NCBI GenBank assembly: GCA_003970805.2
Contig: CP051152.1
Span: 248,001-312,000, forward strand
Source: Undibacterium piscinae
GTDB taxonomy: Bacteria; Pseudomonadota; Gammaproteobacteria; Burkholderiales; Burkholderiaceae_D
DNA length: 64,000 nt
Direction of reading: 5' to 3'
Position numbers and translations under genes: made by a program. Under the pieces are notes generated by a model. That model worked only from the letters and a program-made list of their open reading frames with translations. It ran no database searches and was not told the origin of the DNA. Below are positions 28,535 through 38,650 of this stretch, in pieces; the stretch's first letter is position 1; each line of letters starts with the position of its first letter.

Positions 28535-28619
28535 CCGCAGAGGCTCAGGTGCGTAGAGAATGCAGAGAAAAAGAGGTACAGCGACTCTGCGACCTCTGCG
28601 CTTCTGCGGTTAAGATTTT
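28535..28619. repeat. CGCAGAG-type palindromic repeat
   Basis: An 85-bp element from CCGCAGA (28535-28541) to TCTGCGG (28613-28619). It is full of GCAGAG / CTCTGC units (28562-28567, 28585-28590 and others), so it can fold on itself. It resembles the CCGCAGAGG...CTCTGCGG intergenic repeats I know from many bacterial genomes. It lies between the ppsA terminator and a second, unassigned terminator. Confidence 0.6.
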
Positions 28620-28732
28620 TCATTCTGGTTACCGCGTCTATTTGCTTTTTTCTATGGATGCGCTAGACTAAGCACGTTGAAATAGTGATAAGAATAAAAT
28701 CAAAACTTTAAGTCGATCACAAAATGTATACG

Positions 28733-28769
28733 AAACCCTCATCGCCAATCGGGCAATGAGGGTTTTTTT
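28733..28769 (+). terminator. Intrinsic terminator without an obvious gene
   Basis: A perfect 10-bp stem AAACCCTCAT (28733-28742) / ATGAGGGTTT (28756-28765), 13-base loop, then T. No coding frame lies between it and the ppsA terminator. It may end a short untranslated RNA from 28630-28730 or attenuate nfeD, whose start is 73 bp downstream. Confidence 0.75.
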
Positions 28770-28841
28770 GTTTAAAAATTACCGATGCATTGTTTGTTAA
28801 AAAAATGCAAACTGATGGACTCCAACTAAAAGGGTAGACAC

Positions 28842-29276
28842 ATGAGCGTATGGATGATGTGGGTGGCTGTGACGGGACTGGTTGTGATGCTTGAGTTGTT
28901 TACCGGTACCTTTTATCTGTTGATGGTAGCGCTGGGCATGATGGCGGGTGCCTTGGTCGCATTCTTTGGCATCAGCCTGGAATGGCAGATGATTGTGGCG
29001 GCGCTAGTCGGCGCCTTTGCCACGCTGGCCCTGCATAAAAGCAAATATGGCTGGCGCGAAGCGAAAAATGCCAGCCGTGATCCGAATGTAAATATGGATA
29101 TCGGCCAGAGCATTCATGTGCAGCAATGGCAGGATCACGGTAATGGTATCTATACCAGCAGGGCCATGTATCGCGGCGCCATGTGGGATCTGGAATTGCG
29201 ACACAGTGCCGCTGTCCCCGGAAACTTCGTGATTGAGGCGGTGGAGGGCAGTCGTCTGATCGTAAGGCCGCTATAG
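28842..29276 (+). CDS. NfeD-family membrane protein
   Basis: A 144-residue short NfeD protein: three or so hydrophobic segments (about 3-24, 27-45 and 46-66), then a C-terminal OB-fold-like domain (GQSIHVQQWQDHGNG...SRLIVRPL). Short NfeD proteins pair with SPFH/stomatin proteins to organise membrane microdomains, and such a gene follows 95 bp downstream. Exact function is not known. Confidence 0.85.
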   Translation: MSVWMMWVAVTGLVVMLELFTGTFYLLMVALGMMAGALVAFFGISLEWQMIVAALVGAFATLALHKSKYGWREAKNASRDPNVNMDIGQSIHVQQWQDHGNGIYTSRAMYRGAMWDLELRHSAAVPGNFVIEAVEGSRLIVRPL

Positions 29277-29371
29277 GTCGCAGTAAATTGTATTAGGAAA
29301 TTCCGTAAGTAAATGCCGTAAGTAAATACCGTAGCAGTTCGGTTCTTCATTGTTCATCATAAGGAAATAAT

Positions 29372-30292
29372 ATGGAAAATTTTGGTAGCGTCGCTTTTAT
29401 CCTGTTTGTGCTGGCGATCGTGTTTGTCGTCAAGACGATTAATGTGGTGCCGCAGCAGCATGCCTGGGTGGTGGAGCGCTTGGGCAAGTATCACGCTACG
29501 CTGGGGCCGGGCTTGAATATTGTGATCCCCTTCATTGATAGGATCGCCTATAAGCATATTCTCAAGGAGATACCGCTTGATGTGCCGCCACAGGTGTGTA
29601 TCACTAGAGACAATACGCAGTTGCAGGTCGATGGCATACTGTATTTTCAGATTACCGATGCCAAGCGCGCGTCATACGGCTCATCCAATTACATCGCTGC
29701 AATTACGCAATTGGCGCAGACTACCTTGCGTTCCGTGATCGGTAAGATGGAGTTGGATAAGACCTTTGAAGAGCGTGATCACATCAATACGACGATCGTC
29801 AATGCGATTGATGAATCTGCCGCTAACTGGGGGGTCAAGGTATTGCGTTATGAGATCAAGGATTTGACACCGCCGAAAGAGATTTTACATGCGATGCAGG
29901 CGCAAATTACCGCGGAACGTGAAAAGCGTGCGCTGATTGCGGCATCTGAAGGTCGCAAGCAAGAACAAATCAATATCGCTACCGGTGAGCGTGAGGCTTC
30001 GATCGCCAAGTCTGAAGGTGAAATGCAGGCTTCGATTAACCGCGCGCAAGGGCAGGCTGCGGCAATTTTGGCGATCGCTGAGGCCAGCGCCGAAGCCTTG
30101 CGTAAAACTGCCAGCGCTATCCGTGAACCGGGCGGTGCCGATGCGGTTAATCTCAAGGTGGCGGAACAATACGTCGCGGCATTTAGCAATCTGGCCAAGA
30201 CCAATAACTCGATTATCGTCCCTGCCAATCTCAGTGATATCAGTGGCTTGATTGCTGGCGCGATGCAGGTGGTGAAGTCGCAGAAAACATAA
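29372..30292 (+). CDS. SPFH/stomatin-family protein (QmcA-like)
   Basis: A 306-residue membrane-anchored scaffold protein. An N-terminal transmembrane segment (about 5-24) is followed by the SPFH domain (VPQQHAWVVERLGKYHATL, then VPPQVCITRDNTQLQVDG). A long coiled-coil region rich in Glu-Ala-Arg (residues 190-250: AEREKRALIAASEGRKQEQI onward) leads to a C-terminal hydrophobic end. It is read after nfeD, as in most genomes that have the pair. QmcA-like by overall form. Confidence 0.9.
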   Translation: MENFGSVAFILFVLAIVFVVKTINVVPQQHAWVVERLGKYHATLGPGLNIVIPFIDRIAYKHILKEIPLDVPPQVCITRDNTQLQVDGILYFQITDAKRASYGSSNYIAAITQLAQTTLRSVIGKMELDKTFEERDHINTTIVNAIDESAANWGVKVLRYEIKDLTPPKEILHAMQAQITAEREKRALIAASEGRKQEQINIATGEREASIAKSEGEMQASINRAQGQAAAILAIAEASAEALRKTASAIREPGGADAVNLKVAEQYVAAFSNLAKTNNSIIVPANLSDISGLIAGAMQVVKSQKT

Positions 30293-30336
30293 TTCTCAAA
30301 TAGCTCTCAAATACGTCGCGGATATAAGTTAAGCGC

Positions 30337-30371
30337 ATGCAATTTCCCGGGTGCTGCCCGGTCAATTGCAT
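30337..30371 (+). terminator. Hairpin after the SPFH gene
   Basis: The outer stem ATGCAATT (30337-30344) / AATTGCAT (30364-30371) with the inner stem CCGGG / CCCGG forms a stable hairpin 45 bp past the stop. There is no T-run, so it may be a factor-assisted terminator or an RNA-stabilising structure. Confidence 0.45.
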
Positions 30372-30615
30372 ACGTAGTCATTTAGGCTTTGATGAAATGA
30401 TGGCGTTAGCCAAAGCAATCTGCTTTAAGTAAAAGTTTAGTTTCATTTAAAGTGGAGTGACTTCAATCATTTGGGCTATGCGAAGATTGTCCTCCACAAT
30501 GTGAAAAGCCTTGCGATGCTGCACAATATTTTTTTCTCATTTTAAGAACTCTCATGTCATATCATGAAATTGCATATTTAAGCTTATGATTTTAAAGAGT
30601 AAATAAATTATTATG

Positions 30616-30631
30616 TGTCTTATATAAGACA
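30616..30631. promoter_or_regulatory. Perfect 16-bp palindrome upstream of aceA
   Basis: TGTCTTATATAAGACA is a fully symmetric 16-bp site, 80 bp before the aceA start, in a leader of about 420 bp with no gene. Size and symmetry fit the operator of a dimeric (for example GntR-type) repressor controlling isocitrate lyase. The regulator is not in this window. Confidence 0.5.
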
Positions 30632-30710
30632 TTGCTGCTATGCGGAAAATGACCTATTATTTCTCTCAACAAGGAGCTTTTTATTTTATTTTTCCCATAG
30701 GAGAGAAATC

Positions 30711-32009
30711 ATGACATCACGCGAACAGCAAATTGCTGAAATTCAAAACGATTGGGACACTAACCCGCGCTGGGTAGGTATCAAGCGTAATTACACTGCG
30801 GCCGATGTCGTCAATCTTCGTGGGTCTATCCAGGTTGAACATACGCTGGCGAAAAATGGCGCGATTAAATTGTGGGATCTGGTCAATAACGAGCCTTTCG
30901 TTAACGCTTTGGGTGCATTGACCGGCAATCAGGCGATGCAACAGGTTAAGGCTGGCTTGAAAGCGATTTATCTGTCTGGCTGGCAAGTTGCCGGTGATGC
31001 CAATATCGCTGGTGAAATGTATCCTGACCAATCCTTGTATCCGGCTAATTCCGTGCCTTTGGTGGTCAAACGCATCAACAATTGCTTAACGCGCGCCGAT
31101 CAGATCCAGTGGTCAGAAGGTAAGGGCGATATCGACTTTTTTGCCCCTATCGTGGCTGATGCCGAGGCAGGTTTTGGCGGCGTCTTGAACGCCTTTGAAT
31201 TGATGAAAGCGATGATAGAGGCGGGCGCATCTGGCGTTCACTTTGAGGATCAATTGGCTTCCGTGAAAAAATGCGGCCACATGGGCGGCAAAGTATTGGT
31301 ACCGACACGCGAAGCGGTTGAAAAGCTCAATGCAGCACGATTGGCGGCGGATGTGATGGGTACGCCAACCGTATTGCTGGCGCGTACCGACGCCGAGGCG
31401 GCCGACCTGATTACTTCGGACATTGACGATAATGATAAGCCTTTCCTGACTGGTGAGCGTACCGTGGAAGGCTTCTACAAAACCAAACCGGGTCTGGAGC
31501 AGGCGATCTCGCGCGGTTTGGCGTATGCCCAATACGCCGATATGATCTGGTGTGAAACCGGCAAGCCTGATCTGGCATTTGCGCGGGCGTTTGCGGATGC
31601 TATTCATGCCAAATTTCCTGGCAAATTGCTGTCCTATAATTGCTCGCCTTCTTTCAACTGGAAGAAAAATCTGGATGACGCTTCGATTGCGAAGTTCCAG
31701 AAAGAATTGGGCGCGATGGGTTATAAGTTCCAGTTCATTACCTTGGCTGGTTTCCATGCCTTGAACTATGGCATGTTTAACCTGGCACATGGCTATGCGC
31801 GTCGCCAGATGTCGGCCTTCGTCGAATTGCAGGAAGCGGAATTTGCCGCAGCTGAAAAAGGCTTTACTGCAGTCAAGCATCAGCGTGAGGTTGGTACCGG
31901 TTATTTTGATGCCGTTACCCAGGTGATACAGCAAGGGCAGTCCTCGACTACCGCTTTGCATGGCTCTACCGAGGATGAGCAGTTCTTCGATTCCAGGAAG
32001 CTTGCATAA
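30711..32009 (+). CDS. aceA: Isocitrate lyase
   Basis: First enzyme of the glyoxylate bypass: cleaves isocitrate to succinate and glyoxylate. From the ATG at 30711 ([15 protein letters not shown]), which follows AGGAGAG, it has 432 residues, the usual bacterial length. Family motifs are WQVAGDAN, the catalytic [14 protein letters not shown] loop, LARTDAEAA and [13 protein letters not shown]. The frame is open 32 codons further upstream without family resemblance. The long leader holds a palindromic operator candidate. Malate synthase is not in the window. Confidence 0.97.
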   Translation: MTSREQQIAEIQNDWDTNPRWVGIKRNYTAADVVNLRGSIQVEHTLAKNGAIKLWDLVNNEPFVNALGALTGNQAMQQVKAGLKAIYLSGWQVAGDANIAGEMYPDQSLYPANSVPLVVKRINNCLTRADQIQWSEGKGDIDFFAPIVADAEAGFGGVLNAFELMKAMIEAGASGVHFEDQLASVKKCGHMGGKVLVPTREAVEKLNAARLAADVMGTPTVLLARTDAEAADLITSDIDDNDKPFLTGERTVEGFYKTKPGLEQAISRGLAYAQYADMIWCETGKPDLAFARAFADAIHAKFPGKLLSYNCSPSFNWKKNLDDASIAKFQKELGAMGYKFQFITLAGFHALNYGMFNLAHGYARRQMSAFVELQEAEFAAAEKGFTAVKHQREVGTGYFDAVTQVIQQGQSSTTALHGSTEDEQFFDSRKLA

Positions 32010-32072
32010 GCGTTTATCGACAATTTATCGAAGTGCCATGAGAGGGAGTCGAAGTTTCACTCTCTCTATGAA

Positions 32073-32111
32073 GAAGCCATCAGGTGTCTGCCCGGTGGCT
32101 TTTTTTTTTGC
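32073..32111 (+). terminator. Intrinsic terminator after aceA
   Basis: A stem of about seven pairs, AAGCCAT / GTGGCTT (one G-T pair), loop of some 13 bases, followed by ten T. It lies about 65 bp past the aceA stop and separates it from the trp genes. Confidence 0.75.
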
Positions 32112-32223
32112 CCTAAGCGGTGGCGCTTTTTCTTGGGCGTGCCCGCTGCTATCGGTTAGTATGCTGGCGATACTCTGTTTTCTGGCTGAACTGTATGATG
32201 GTTTTTTGATGGCTAAATGTAAA

Positions 32224-32889
32224 ATGAATACAAGAACAAAAATTAAGATTTGTGGATTTACGCGTAGTGATGATGTCCGCTCTGCCATTGATGCGGGTGC
32301 CGATGCCTTGGGATTCGTGTTTTATCCGCCTAGCCCACGTTATGTGAGTCCGGCCGCTGCCGCGCAATTGCTGGCCGGTTTGCCACCGTTTGTGATGTCG
32401 GTGGGCTTGTTCGTTAATGCCGGTGTCGACGAAGTGGTGGCGGTGCTGGCGCAAGCGCCGGTGCAGATGCTGCAATTTCATGGTGATGAGACGGTGCAGC
32501 AGTGTCATCAGATCGCTAACGCGGTGAATCGTCCATTTATGCGGGTATTCCGCGTGAAACCGGACACAAGTGCTGAGGATTTGTTAGAATATGAAGCTCA
32601 GTGTCGGGCGCATGGTCCATTATTCAGCGGATTGTTGCTCGATACCTTTGTCGATAGTTTTGGTGGTAGCGGAAAGGTTTTTGATTGGTCTCTCATTCCA
32701 AAAGAACTCGCGCCTCGGGTCGTTTTAAGTGGTGGCTTGAGCGTACAAAACGCGACTGACGCGGTCAGTCGTGTCCGGCCTTTTGCGGTCGATATCAGTA
32801 GTGGTGTCGAGTCGGCGAAAGGTATCAAAGATGCGGTCAAAGTGCACGCTTTTATAGCTGCAGTGCGCTTGGCTGACAATCAGGGTTGA
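32224..32889 (+). CDS. trpF: Phosphoribosylanthranilate isomerase
   Basis: Third step of tryptophan synthesis. The 221-residue TIM barrel starts MNTRTKIKICGFTRSDD (catalytic Cys in KICG) and has ADALGFVFYPPSPRYV, QFHGDE, LLLDTF (catalytic Asp) and VLSGGL, with VDISSGVESAKGIKD at the end. The frame is open far upstream, with another ATG five codons before; the family start favours 32224. It is followed by trpB and trpA, making a trpFBA operon. Confidence 0.95.
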   Translation: MNTRTKIKICGFTRSDDVRSAIDAGADALGFVFYPPSPRYVSPAAAAQLLAGLPPFVMSVGLFVNAGVDEVVAVLAQAPVQMLQFHGDETVQQCHQIANAVNRPFMRVFRVKPDTSAEDLLEYEAQCRAHGPLFSGLLLDTFVDSFGGSGKVFDWSLIPKELAPRVVLSGGLSVQNATDAVSRVRPFAVDISSGVESAKGIKDAVKVHAFIAAVRLADNQG

Positions 32890-32935
32890 GCGCTAAGGGC
32901 GCCGCCCACCTCAAAACATATTCGCAAGGAATAGT

Positions 32936-34219
32936 ATGAAAGAACTATCTACGCTGGCCGCTCAATCGGACGTTCAATTCGAGCCTCAGGCGCTTAATCC
33001 GCAAGCGATTTATCACGCGGCTGACTATAATTTTCCGGATGCACGCGGCCATTTCGGTACCTACGGCGGCACCTTCGTGTCTGAAACCCTGACTCATGCT
33101 CTCGCCGAACTTAAGGACGCTTATGCCAAATTCCAGCACGACCCGGAATTTCTGGCGGAATTTCGTCACGAATTAAAGCATTACGTCGGTCGTCCATCGC
33201 CCGTGTATCACGCCAGGCGCTGGTCGGAAATCATGGGTGGCGCGCAAATTTACTTCAAGCGCGAAGATCTGAATCATACCGGTGCGCACAAGATCAATAA
33301 CGTGATCGGTCAGGCTTTACTGGCCAAACGTATGGGTAAGCCGCGCGTCATCGCCGAAACCGGTGCTGGCCAGCACGGCGTTGCCACCGCTACCATTTGT
33401 GCCCGTTTTGGTCTCGAATGTGTCGTGTATATGGGCTCGGAAGATGTCAAGCGCCAGGCGCAAAATGTCTACAGGATGAAACTGCTGGGCGCGACCGTAG
33501 TGCCGGTTGAGTCCGGTTCCAAGACCTTGAAAGACGCGCTCAATGAAGCGATGCGCGACTGGGTGACGAATGTGGAAAATACCTTCTACATTATCGGTAC
33601 GGTCGCCGGTCCGCATCCTTATCCTATGATGGTGCGCGATTTTCAGTCTGTCATCGGTGAAGAGTGCTTATGGCAGATGCCGGAAGTGACAGGGCGTCAA
33701 CCTGATGCCGTAGTCGCCTGTGTCGGCGGCGGCTCGAATGCCATGGGGATTTTTTATCCGTATATCGATCAAAAAGACGTGCAACTGATAGGCGTAGAGG
33801 CTGCTGGTGATGGCATGGAAACCGGTCGGCATTCCGCTTCGCTGACGGCAGGTTCGCCCGGTGTCTTGCATGGTAATCGCACCTATCTGTTGCAGGATGA
33901 AAATGGTCAGGTTATAGAGACGCATTCAGTCTCGGCCGGCTTGGATTATCCTGGTGTCGGGCCTGAGCATGCGTGGCTCAAGGATAGCGGCCGCGCGCAG
34001 TACGTCACCATTACCGATGAAGAGGCGCTCAAGGCATTCCATGATTGCTGTCGCATCGAAGGTATTATTCCTGCGCTGGAATCGAGTCATGCGTTGGCCT
34101 ATGCGGCCAAACTGGCGGCTACCTGGCCGAAAGATAAGATTATTCTGGCCAATCTTTCCGGTCGCGGTGATAAAGACATGCATACCGTGGCAGAGAAAAC
34201 CGGATTGAAATTTTACTGA
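32936..34219 (+). CDS. trpB: Tryptophan synthase beta chain
   Basis: Condenses indole and serine using pyridoxal phosphate. The 427-residue protein is slightly longer than usual at the N terminus. It contains [13 protein letters not shown], the PLP lysine in [30 protein letters not shown], and the phosphate loop [12 protein letters not shown]. It ends with [12 protein letters not shown]. Good AAGGA ribosome site. A 208-bp gap with a palindromic repeat separates it from trpA. Confidence 0.97.
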   Translation: MKELSTLAAQSDVQFEPQALNPQAIYHAADYNFPDARGHFGTYGGTFVSETLTHALAELKDAYAKFQHDPEFLAEFRHELKHYVGRPSPVYHARRWSEIMGGAQIYFKREDLNHTGAHKINNVIGQALLAKRMGKPRVIAETGAGQHGVATATICARFGLECVVYMGSEDVKRQAQNVYRMKLLGATVVPVESGSKTLKDALNEAMRDWVTNVENTFYIIGTVAGPHPYPMMVRDFQSVIGEECLWQMPEVTGRQPDAVVACVGGGSNAMGIFYPYIDQKDVQLIGVEAAGDGMETGRHSASLTAGSPGVLHGNRTYLLQDENGQVIETHSVSAGLDYPGVGPEHAWLKDSGRAQYVTITDEEALKAFHDCCRIEGIIPALESSHALAYAAKLAATWPKDKIILANLSGRGDKDMHTVAEKTGLKFY

Positions 34220-34273
34220 TGCTGAATGGCCGGCGGAAGTGATGTGTTACTTCCGCCCTTGTGCCTGATGAAT

Positions 34274-34353
34274 ATACTCCCCAATAATTTCTGCTAAAAC
34301 CTTCGATTGCGCGCCAATTCGCTGCGTATTGGAAATGTACTAGGTGGGGGTAT
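34274..34353. repeat. Dispersed palindromic element, copy E
   Basis: An 80-bp stretch in the trpB-trpA gap, from ATACTCCCC (34274-34282) to GGGGGTAT (34346-34353). It has ATTGCGCGCCAAT...ATTGG in the centre. The ends and length match the other copies, though the right end has lost the AG. Confidence 0.45.
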
Positions 34354-34427
34354 GATCATATTGGCTTTTAATTGCTAGCCGCATTTTCGCCCGCAATGGC
34401 GCTCAATGCACTTATCGGACTAAGCTT

Positions 34428-35225
34428 ATGTCAAGAATACAAACATGCATGGCTGCATTGGCAGCAAACAATAAAAAAGGCCTGATACCTTTCATTACCG
34501 CCGGCGATCCGGGGCCGGAACTGACCGTGCCGCTGATGCATGCGCTGGTCGATGGCGGTGCCGATATTATCGAATTAGGCGTACCATTTTCCGATCCTAT
34601 GGCCGACGGGCCGGTGATACAGCGCGCTTCCGAGCGTGCCTTGTTGCGTGGTGTCGGTTTGCGCGATGTATTACAATTCGTCCGCGAATTTCGTCGCAGC
34701 AATCAAACTACCCCGGTGGTATTGATGGGCTACGCTAATCCTATCGAGCGTATGGGACAGAATGTTTTTATCGCGCAGGCGGCAGAAGCGGGTGTGGACG
34801 GGGTCCTGGTGGTCGATTATCCGCCTGAGGAATGTGAGGATTTCGCCCATAATATGCAGCAGCATGGGATGGATACGATCTTCCTGCTGGCGCCAACTTC
34901 GACCGATGAGCGCATGGCGCTGGTAGGCAAGATTGCCAGCGGTTACGTGTATTATGTCTCGCTCAAAGGCGTTACCGGCTCGGGTAGCCTGGATCTGGAC
35001 GCTGTCGCAGAGATGATTCCGCGCATTAAAAAGCACGTTAAAGTGCCGGTGGGTGTGGGTTTCGGTATCCGTGACGGTGCCACTGCAAAGGCGATATCTA
35101 CAGTCGCCGATGCGGTTGTGATAGGCTCCCGTATTATTCAGGAACTGGAAAATACCGCTCCTGAAAATGCGGCGGCAGCAGTAAAAACATTTATTTCTGG
35201 TGTCAGACAGGCTTTGGACGAGTAA
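34428..35225 (+). CDS. trpA: Tryptophan synthase alpha chain
   Basis: Releases indole from indole-3-glycerol phosphate and passes it to TrpB. The 265-residue protein has [31 protein letters not shown] (catalytic Glu and Asp), [22 protein letters not shown] and [12 protein letters not shown]. It is the last gene of trpFBA and is followed by accD after 134 bp. Confidence 0.97.
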   Translation: MSRIQTCMAALAANNKKGLIPFITAGDPGPELTVPLMHALVDGGADIIELGVPFSDPMADGPVIQRASERALLRGVGLRDVLQFVREFRRSNQTTPVVLMGYANPIERMGQNVFIAQAAEAGVDGVLVVDYPPEECEDFAHNMQQHGMDTIFLLAPTSTDERMALVGKIASGYVYYVSLKGVTGSGSLDLDAVAEMIPRIKKHVKVPVGVGFGIRDGATAKAISTVADAVVIGSRIIQELENTAPENAAAAVKTFISGVRQALDE

Positions 35226-35359
35226 AATACGCGCCGATACTGCCGATCTGTCTAGTGTTGCTGGGCTGCCCGGTAGAAAACGACGTAAAAAAACAGATGT
35301 AAAGTAAAGATGATGCTTGTGCGCATACAATGCGCGCAAGTCGAATTCAGGAGAAAATG

Positions 35360-36232
35360 ATGAGTTGGCTAGAAAAATTACTTCCACCGCGCATACAGCG
35401 CTCGGTATCCTCAAATCGTAAATCCATGCCTGAGGGGCTGTGGGTAAAGTGTCCTTCATGTGAAGCGGTGCTCTACCGATCGGATCTGGAGGCCAATGTT
35501 CATGTTTGCCCTAAATGCAGTCATCACTTGCGCATCAGTGCGCGCGAACGTCTTGATGCCTTGCTCGATGCAGGCGGTCGCTATGAAATCGGACAAGAAG
35601 TCTTGCCGGTTGATACCCTGAAATTTAAAGATAGTAAAAAATACCCTGATCGTCTGAAAGACGCATTGGAAACCACCGGTGAAACCGATGCCATGGTCGT
35701 CATGGGCGGTTCCGTGATGAGCGTGCCTCTGGTGATGGCTTGTTTTGAATTCGGTTTCATGGGGGGCTCTATGGGCTCCGTGGTTGGCGAGCGTTTTGTG
35801 CGTGGCGTACAGGCAGCGCTGGAGCAAAAAGTGCCGTTTGTCTGCTTCACTGCGACTGGCGGTGCGCGTATGCAGGAAGGTCTGCTGTCGCTGATGCAGA
35901 TGGCTAAGACCACGGCCATGCTGACCAAATTATCGGAAAAGAAGTTGCCGTTTATTTCGGTGCTGACTGATCCTACCATGGGCGGTGTTTCTGCCTCGTT
36001 TGCCTTCATGGGTGACGTAGTGATTGCTGAGCCCAAGGCTTTGATCGGCTTTGCCGGCCCGCGCGTGATCGAAAACACCGTGCGTGAAAAATTGCCGGAA
36101 GGCTTCCAGCGCTCCGAGTTCCTGGTGCAAAAAGGCGCGGTCGATATGATCGTTGACCGTCGCAGTATGCGTGAAGAGCTTGCGCGTCTGCTGGCGTTAT
36201 TACAAAATCAGCCGGCCGACGCAGTCGCTTAA
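35360..36232 (+). CDS. accD: Acetyl-CoA carboxylase carboxyltransferase subunit beta
   Basis: Forms malonyl-CoA together with AccA. The 290-residue protein has the N-terminal zinc ribbon C-P-S-C ... C-P-K-C (about residues 30-53) and the crotonase-like core ([42 protein letters not shown], and the [11 protein letters not shown] motif). Two ATG codons lie side by side; the second (35360) has the better distance to AGGAG. A terminator lies between it and folC. Confidence 0.97.
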   Translation: MSWLEKLLPPRIQRSVSSNRKSMPEGLWVKCPSCEAVLYRSDLEANVHVCPKCSHHLRISARERLDALLDAGGRYEIGQEVLPVDTLKFKDSKKYPDRLKDALETTGETDAMVVMGGSVMSVPLVMACFEFGFMGGSMGSVVGERFVRGVQAALEQKVPFVCFTATGGARMQEGLLSLMQMAKTTAMLTKLSEKKLPFISVLTDPTMGGVSASFAFMGDVVIAEPKALIGFAGPRVIENTVREKLPEGFQRSEFLVQKGAVDMIVDRRSMREELARLLALLQNQPADAVA

Positions 36233-36248
36233 ACTTCTTTTTTTAATC

Positions 36249-36289
36249 AGCCCGAACCCGCCTTTTAACCAAGGTCTTCGGGCTTTTTT
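36249..36289 (+). terminator. Intrinsic terminator between accD and folC
   Basis: Perfect stem AGCCCGAA (36249-36256) / TTCGGGCT (36277-36284), 20-base loop, T-rich tail. Its end is within 10 bp of the folC start, so it may also affect folC translation. Confidence 0.85.
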
Positions 36290-36295
36290 CTTCTT

Positions 36296-37585
36296 ATGCA
36301 AAATCTTCCAACTACCCTCAACGATTGGCTAGCGCTGCTCGAAACCCGTCACTCCAAAGAAATTGATATGGGGCTAGATCGCGTTGCCGCCGTCAAGAAG
36401 CGATTGGGCATTCATTATGAGTGCCCGGTAATCGTGGTCGGTGGCACCAATGGCAAGGGCTCCACGTGTGCCATGCTCGAATCGATACTGTTGCAGGCTG
36501 GCTATCGTGTCGGCTTGTATAGCAAGCCGCATTTTCTCGATTTTAACGAACGTGCCCGCATCAATGGCGAGCCTGTCGGTGATCAGGTGTTTGTGGAGGT
36601 GTTTGCCCGGGTGGAAGTAGCGCGTGAGGATATTTCCCTGACGTATTTTGAGTTCACCACGCTGGCAATTTGTCAGCTGCTCGCTGATGCCAAGCTCGAT
36701 GCGGTGATACTTGAAGTCGGCCTCGGCGGTCGCCTTGATGCCGTCAATGTGATAGATGGCGATGTCGCCATTGTGACCAGTGTCGATATCGACCATATCG
36801 ATTACCTGGGTGATACCAGGGAGAAAATTGGTTTCGAAAAGGCGGGTATTTTCCGTACCGAAAAAACGGCTATTTGCAGCGATCCGGTGCCACCGCAAAG
36901 CTTGCTCGATCACGCCCTTGAGATTGGCGCTGATCTATGGCTGTTTGGCCGTGACTTTAATTACAACGGCGATAAGCAGCAGTGGAATTTTGCCGGCCGT
37001 GCGCAGCGTCGTAATTCGCTAGGTTACCCTAGCTTGCGCGGCGCCAATCAGCTGTTGAATGCCTCCGCTGCGCTGGCTGCATTGGAAGCCTTGCGTGATC
37101 GCCTGCCTATCGGTGCGCAAGAAGTGCGCAATGGATTGGCCATGGTTGATTTGCCCGGACGTTTTCAGGTGATGCCGGGTCGTCCGGCGGTGGTGCTCGA
37201 CGTGGCACATAATCCGCATGCGGCAGCCACGCTTTCGCAGAATTTCGATAATATGGGCTTTCACGCATACACCTATGCGGTGTTCGGCTCCATGCTCGAT
37301 AAGGACATAGATGGCGTTATCGAGCAGATTAAGGGCAAGATAGATCATTGGTGTGTCACTGATCTGCCATTGCCACGTGCAGCCAGTGCCGCCCAGCTTG
37401 AGGAAAAGCTTTTGGCGGCAGGCGTGCTGCAAGACGCCGAGCACAGCATACAGAGCTTTGCCTCTCCTGAGCTCGCTTATGCCTTTGCACTCAGCAAGGC
37501 CGGTGAAAATGATAGAATAGCGGTCTTTGGTTCTTTTCTCACTGTCGCCGGTGTCATGAGAGCCAGAAAATCCCAACATCACTGA
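36296..37585 (+). CDS. folC: Folylpolyglutamate / dihydrofolate synthase
   Basis: Adds glutamate to dihydropteroate and folates. The 429-residue Mur-ligase-fold protein has the P-loop VVGGTNGKGSTCAML (about 45-59), SKPHFLDFNERARING, LEVGLGGRLDAVN, and the C-terminal domain start VVLDVAHNPHAA. The start has no clear ribosome site because a terminator stem lies just upstream. It is followed by the SPOR gene, cvpA and purF. Confidence 0.95.
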   Translation: MQNLPTTLNDWLALLETRHSKEIDMGLDRVAAVKKRLGIHYECPVIVVGGTNGKGSTCAMLESILLQAGYRVGLYSKPHFLDFNERARINGEPVGDQVFVEVFARVEVAREDISLTYFEFTTLAICQLLADAKLDAVILEVGLGGRLDAVNVIDGDVAIVTSVDIDHIDYLGDTREKIGFEKAGIFRTEKTAICSDPVPPQSLLDHALEIGADLWLFGRDFNYNGDKQQWNFAGRAQRRNSLGYPSLRGANQLLNASAALAALEALRDRLPIGAQEVRNGLAMVDLPGRFQVMPGRPAVVLDVAHNPHAAATLSQNFDNMGFHAYTYAVFGSMLDKDIDGVIEQIKGKIDHWCVTDLPLPRAASAAQLEEKLLAAGVLQDAEHSIQSFASPELAYAFALSKAGENDRIAVFGSFLTVAGVMRARKSQHH

Positions 37586-37660
37586 GAATCTCTCTGAACT
37601 GCGGCGCTGACTGCCTTTCTCTGAAATTCCCTTAAACCATCATCAATCATATATCTGCAC

Positions 37661-38638
37661 ATGGGTTTACTCTCGCTGTTTAAGCAAAAGCAAGAAACAT
37701 CTGAGGATACGGATAGCGGTGAATTTCGTTCTCGTTCCGAGGAAGAAAGCGCCGCTGCACGCAGCGGAAAAAAGCGTAAGCCAGCCCAGAACGCTCGCAA
37801 AGATAAGGCTGATGATGCCGCTCTGCCTGAGAAAAAACGCGCACGACGCAGGCTCATTGGTGCCTTGGCTTTAGTGCTGGCGGCGGTGATAGGTTTGCCG
37901 ATGTTGCTCGATTCAGAGCCGAAACCTTTGCCTGACGACATCAGTATTCAGATTCCTTCAAAAGATAAACCTTTGCCTGCCAGCGCCGCCGTGGCAGCCC
38001 ATCCTACGGGAGCTGCGGTCGACGAGCGCAAGGTAAATTCGCTTGATGCCGCTGAAGAGATGGTAGACACTCCGGTGGCCGATGCCAAGCCGGTGATAGT
38101 GCCGGCGCTGACTAAATTGCCTGCAGTAAAAAATAATATTACGACGCCACCAGTGCCGGTGGCGGCTAAAAAAGAAAGTGTCAGCACTCCTAAGGCAGAG
38201 CCGAAAGCGCCGCTGGCCGAAGCTAAATCCGTCACGCCGGCAAACGCTAAAACGACGCAAAAAGCACCTCACCTTGAGGCCAGGAACGGCTCTGAAGCAA
38301 AAAATCAAACCGATACCAGCGATGAAGCGAGCAGGGCATTGTCAATTCTGGAAGGTAAGGTGCCGGCCAAGGCCGCGGTGAAGCCTGAGATGCCCGAAAA
38401 GACCGCATCTGCTCATTATGTGGTGCAAGTGGCGGCCCTGGCAAGTCAGGATAAGGTCAGCGAATTGCAGGCTAAGCTCAATGCTGGCGGAGTCAAATCC
38501 TATACGCAGAAAGTGGCGACGACCTCGGGCGAAAAAATCCGCGTACGTCTCGGCCCTTTTAGTTCCAAAGAAGAGGCTGACAAGGCGCGCGCAAAATTAG
38601 AGAAGCTGGGTTTGAGCGGCACTTTAGTTCCGAATTGA
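37661..38638 (+). CDS. SPOR-domain membrane protein (DedD-like)
   Basis: A 325-residue protein with a charged cytosolic N terminus (rich in Glu, Lys and Arg), one transmembrane segment at about residues 66-86 (LIGALALVLAAVIGLPMLL) and a long Ala-, Lys- and Pro-rich linker. The C-terminal SPOR domain (YVVQVAALASQDKVSELQAK to the end) binds denuded septal peptidoglycan. The position folC-SPOR-cvpA-purF matches dedD. A role in cell division is inferred from the family. Confidence 0.88.
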   Translation: MGLLSLFKQKQETSEDTDSGEFRSRSEEESAAARSGKKRKPAQNARKDKADDAALPEKKRARRRLIGALALVLAAVIGLPMLLDSEPKPLPDDISIQIPSKDKPLPASAAVAAHPTGAAVDERKVNSLDAAEEMVDTPVADAKPVIVPALTKLPAVKNNITTPPVPVAAKKESVSTPKAEPKAPLAEAKSVTPANAKTTQKAPHLEARNGSEAKNQTDTSDEASRALSILEGKVPAKAAVKPEMPEKTASAHYVVQVAALASQDKVSELQAKLNAGGVKSYTQKVATTSGEKIRVRLGPFSSKEEADKARAKLEKLGLSGTLVPN

Positions 38639-38650
38639 TTTTCGCCTGCC

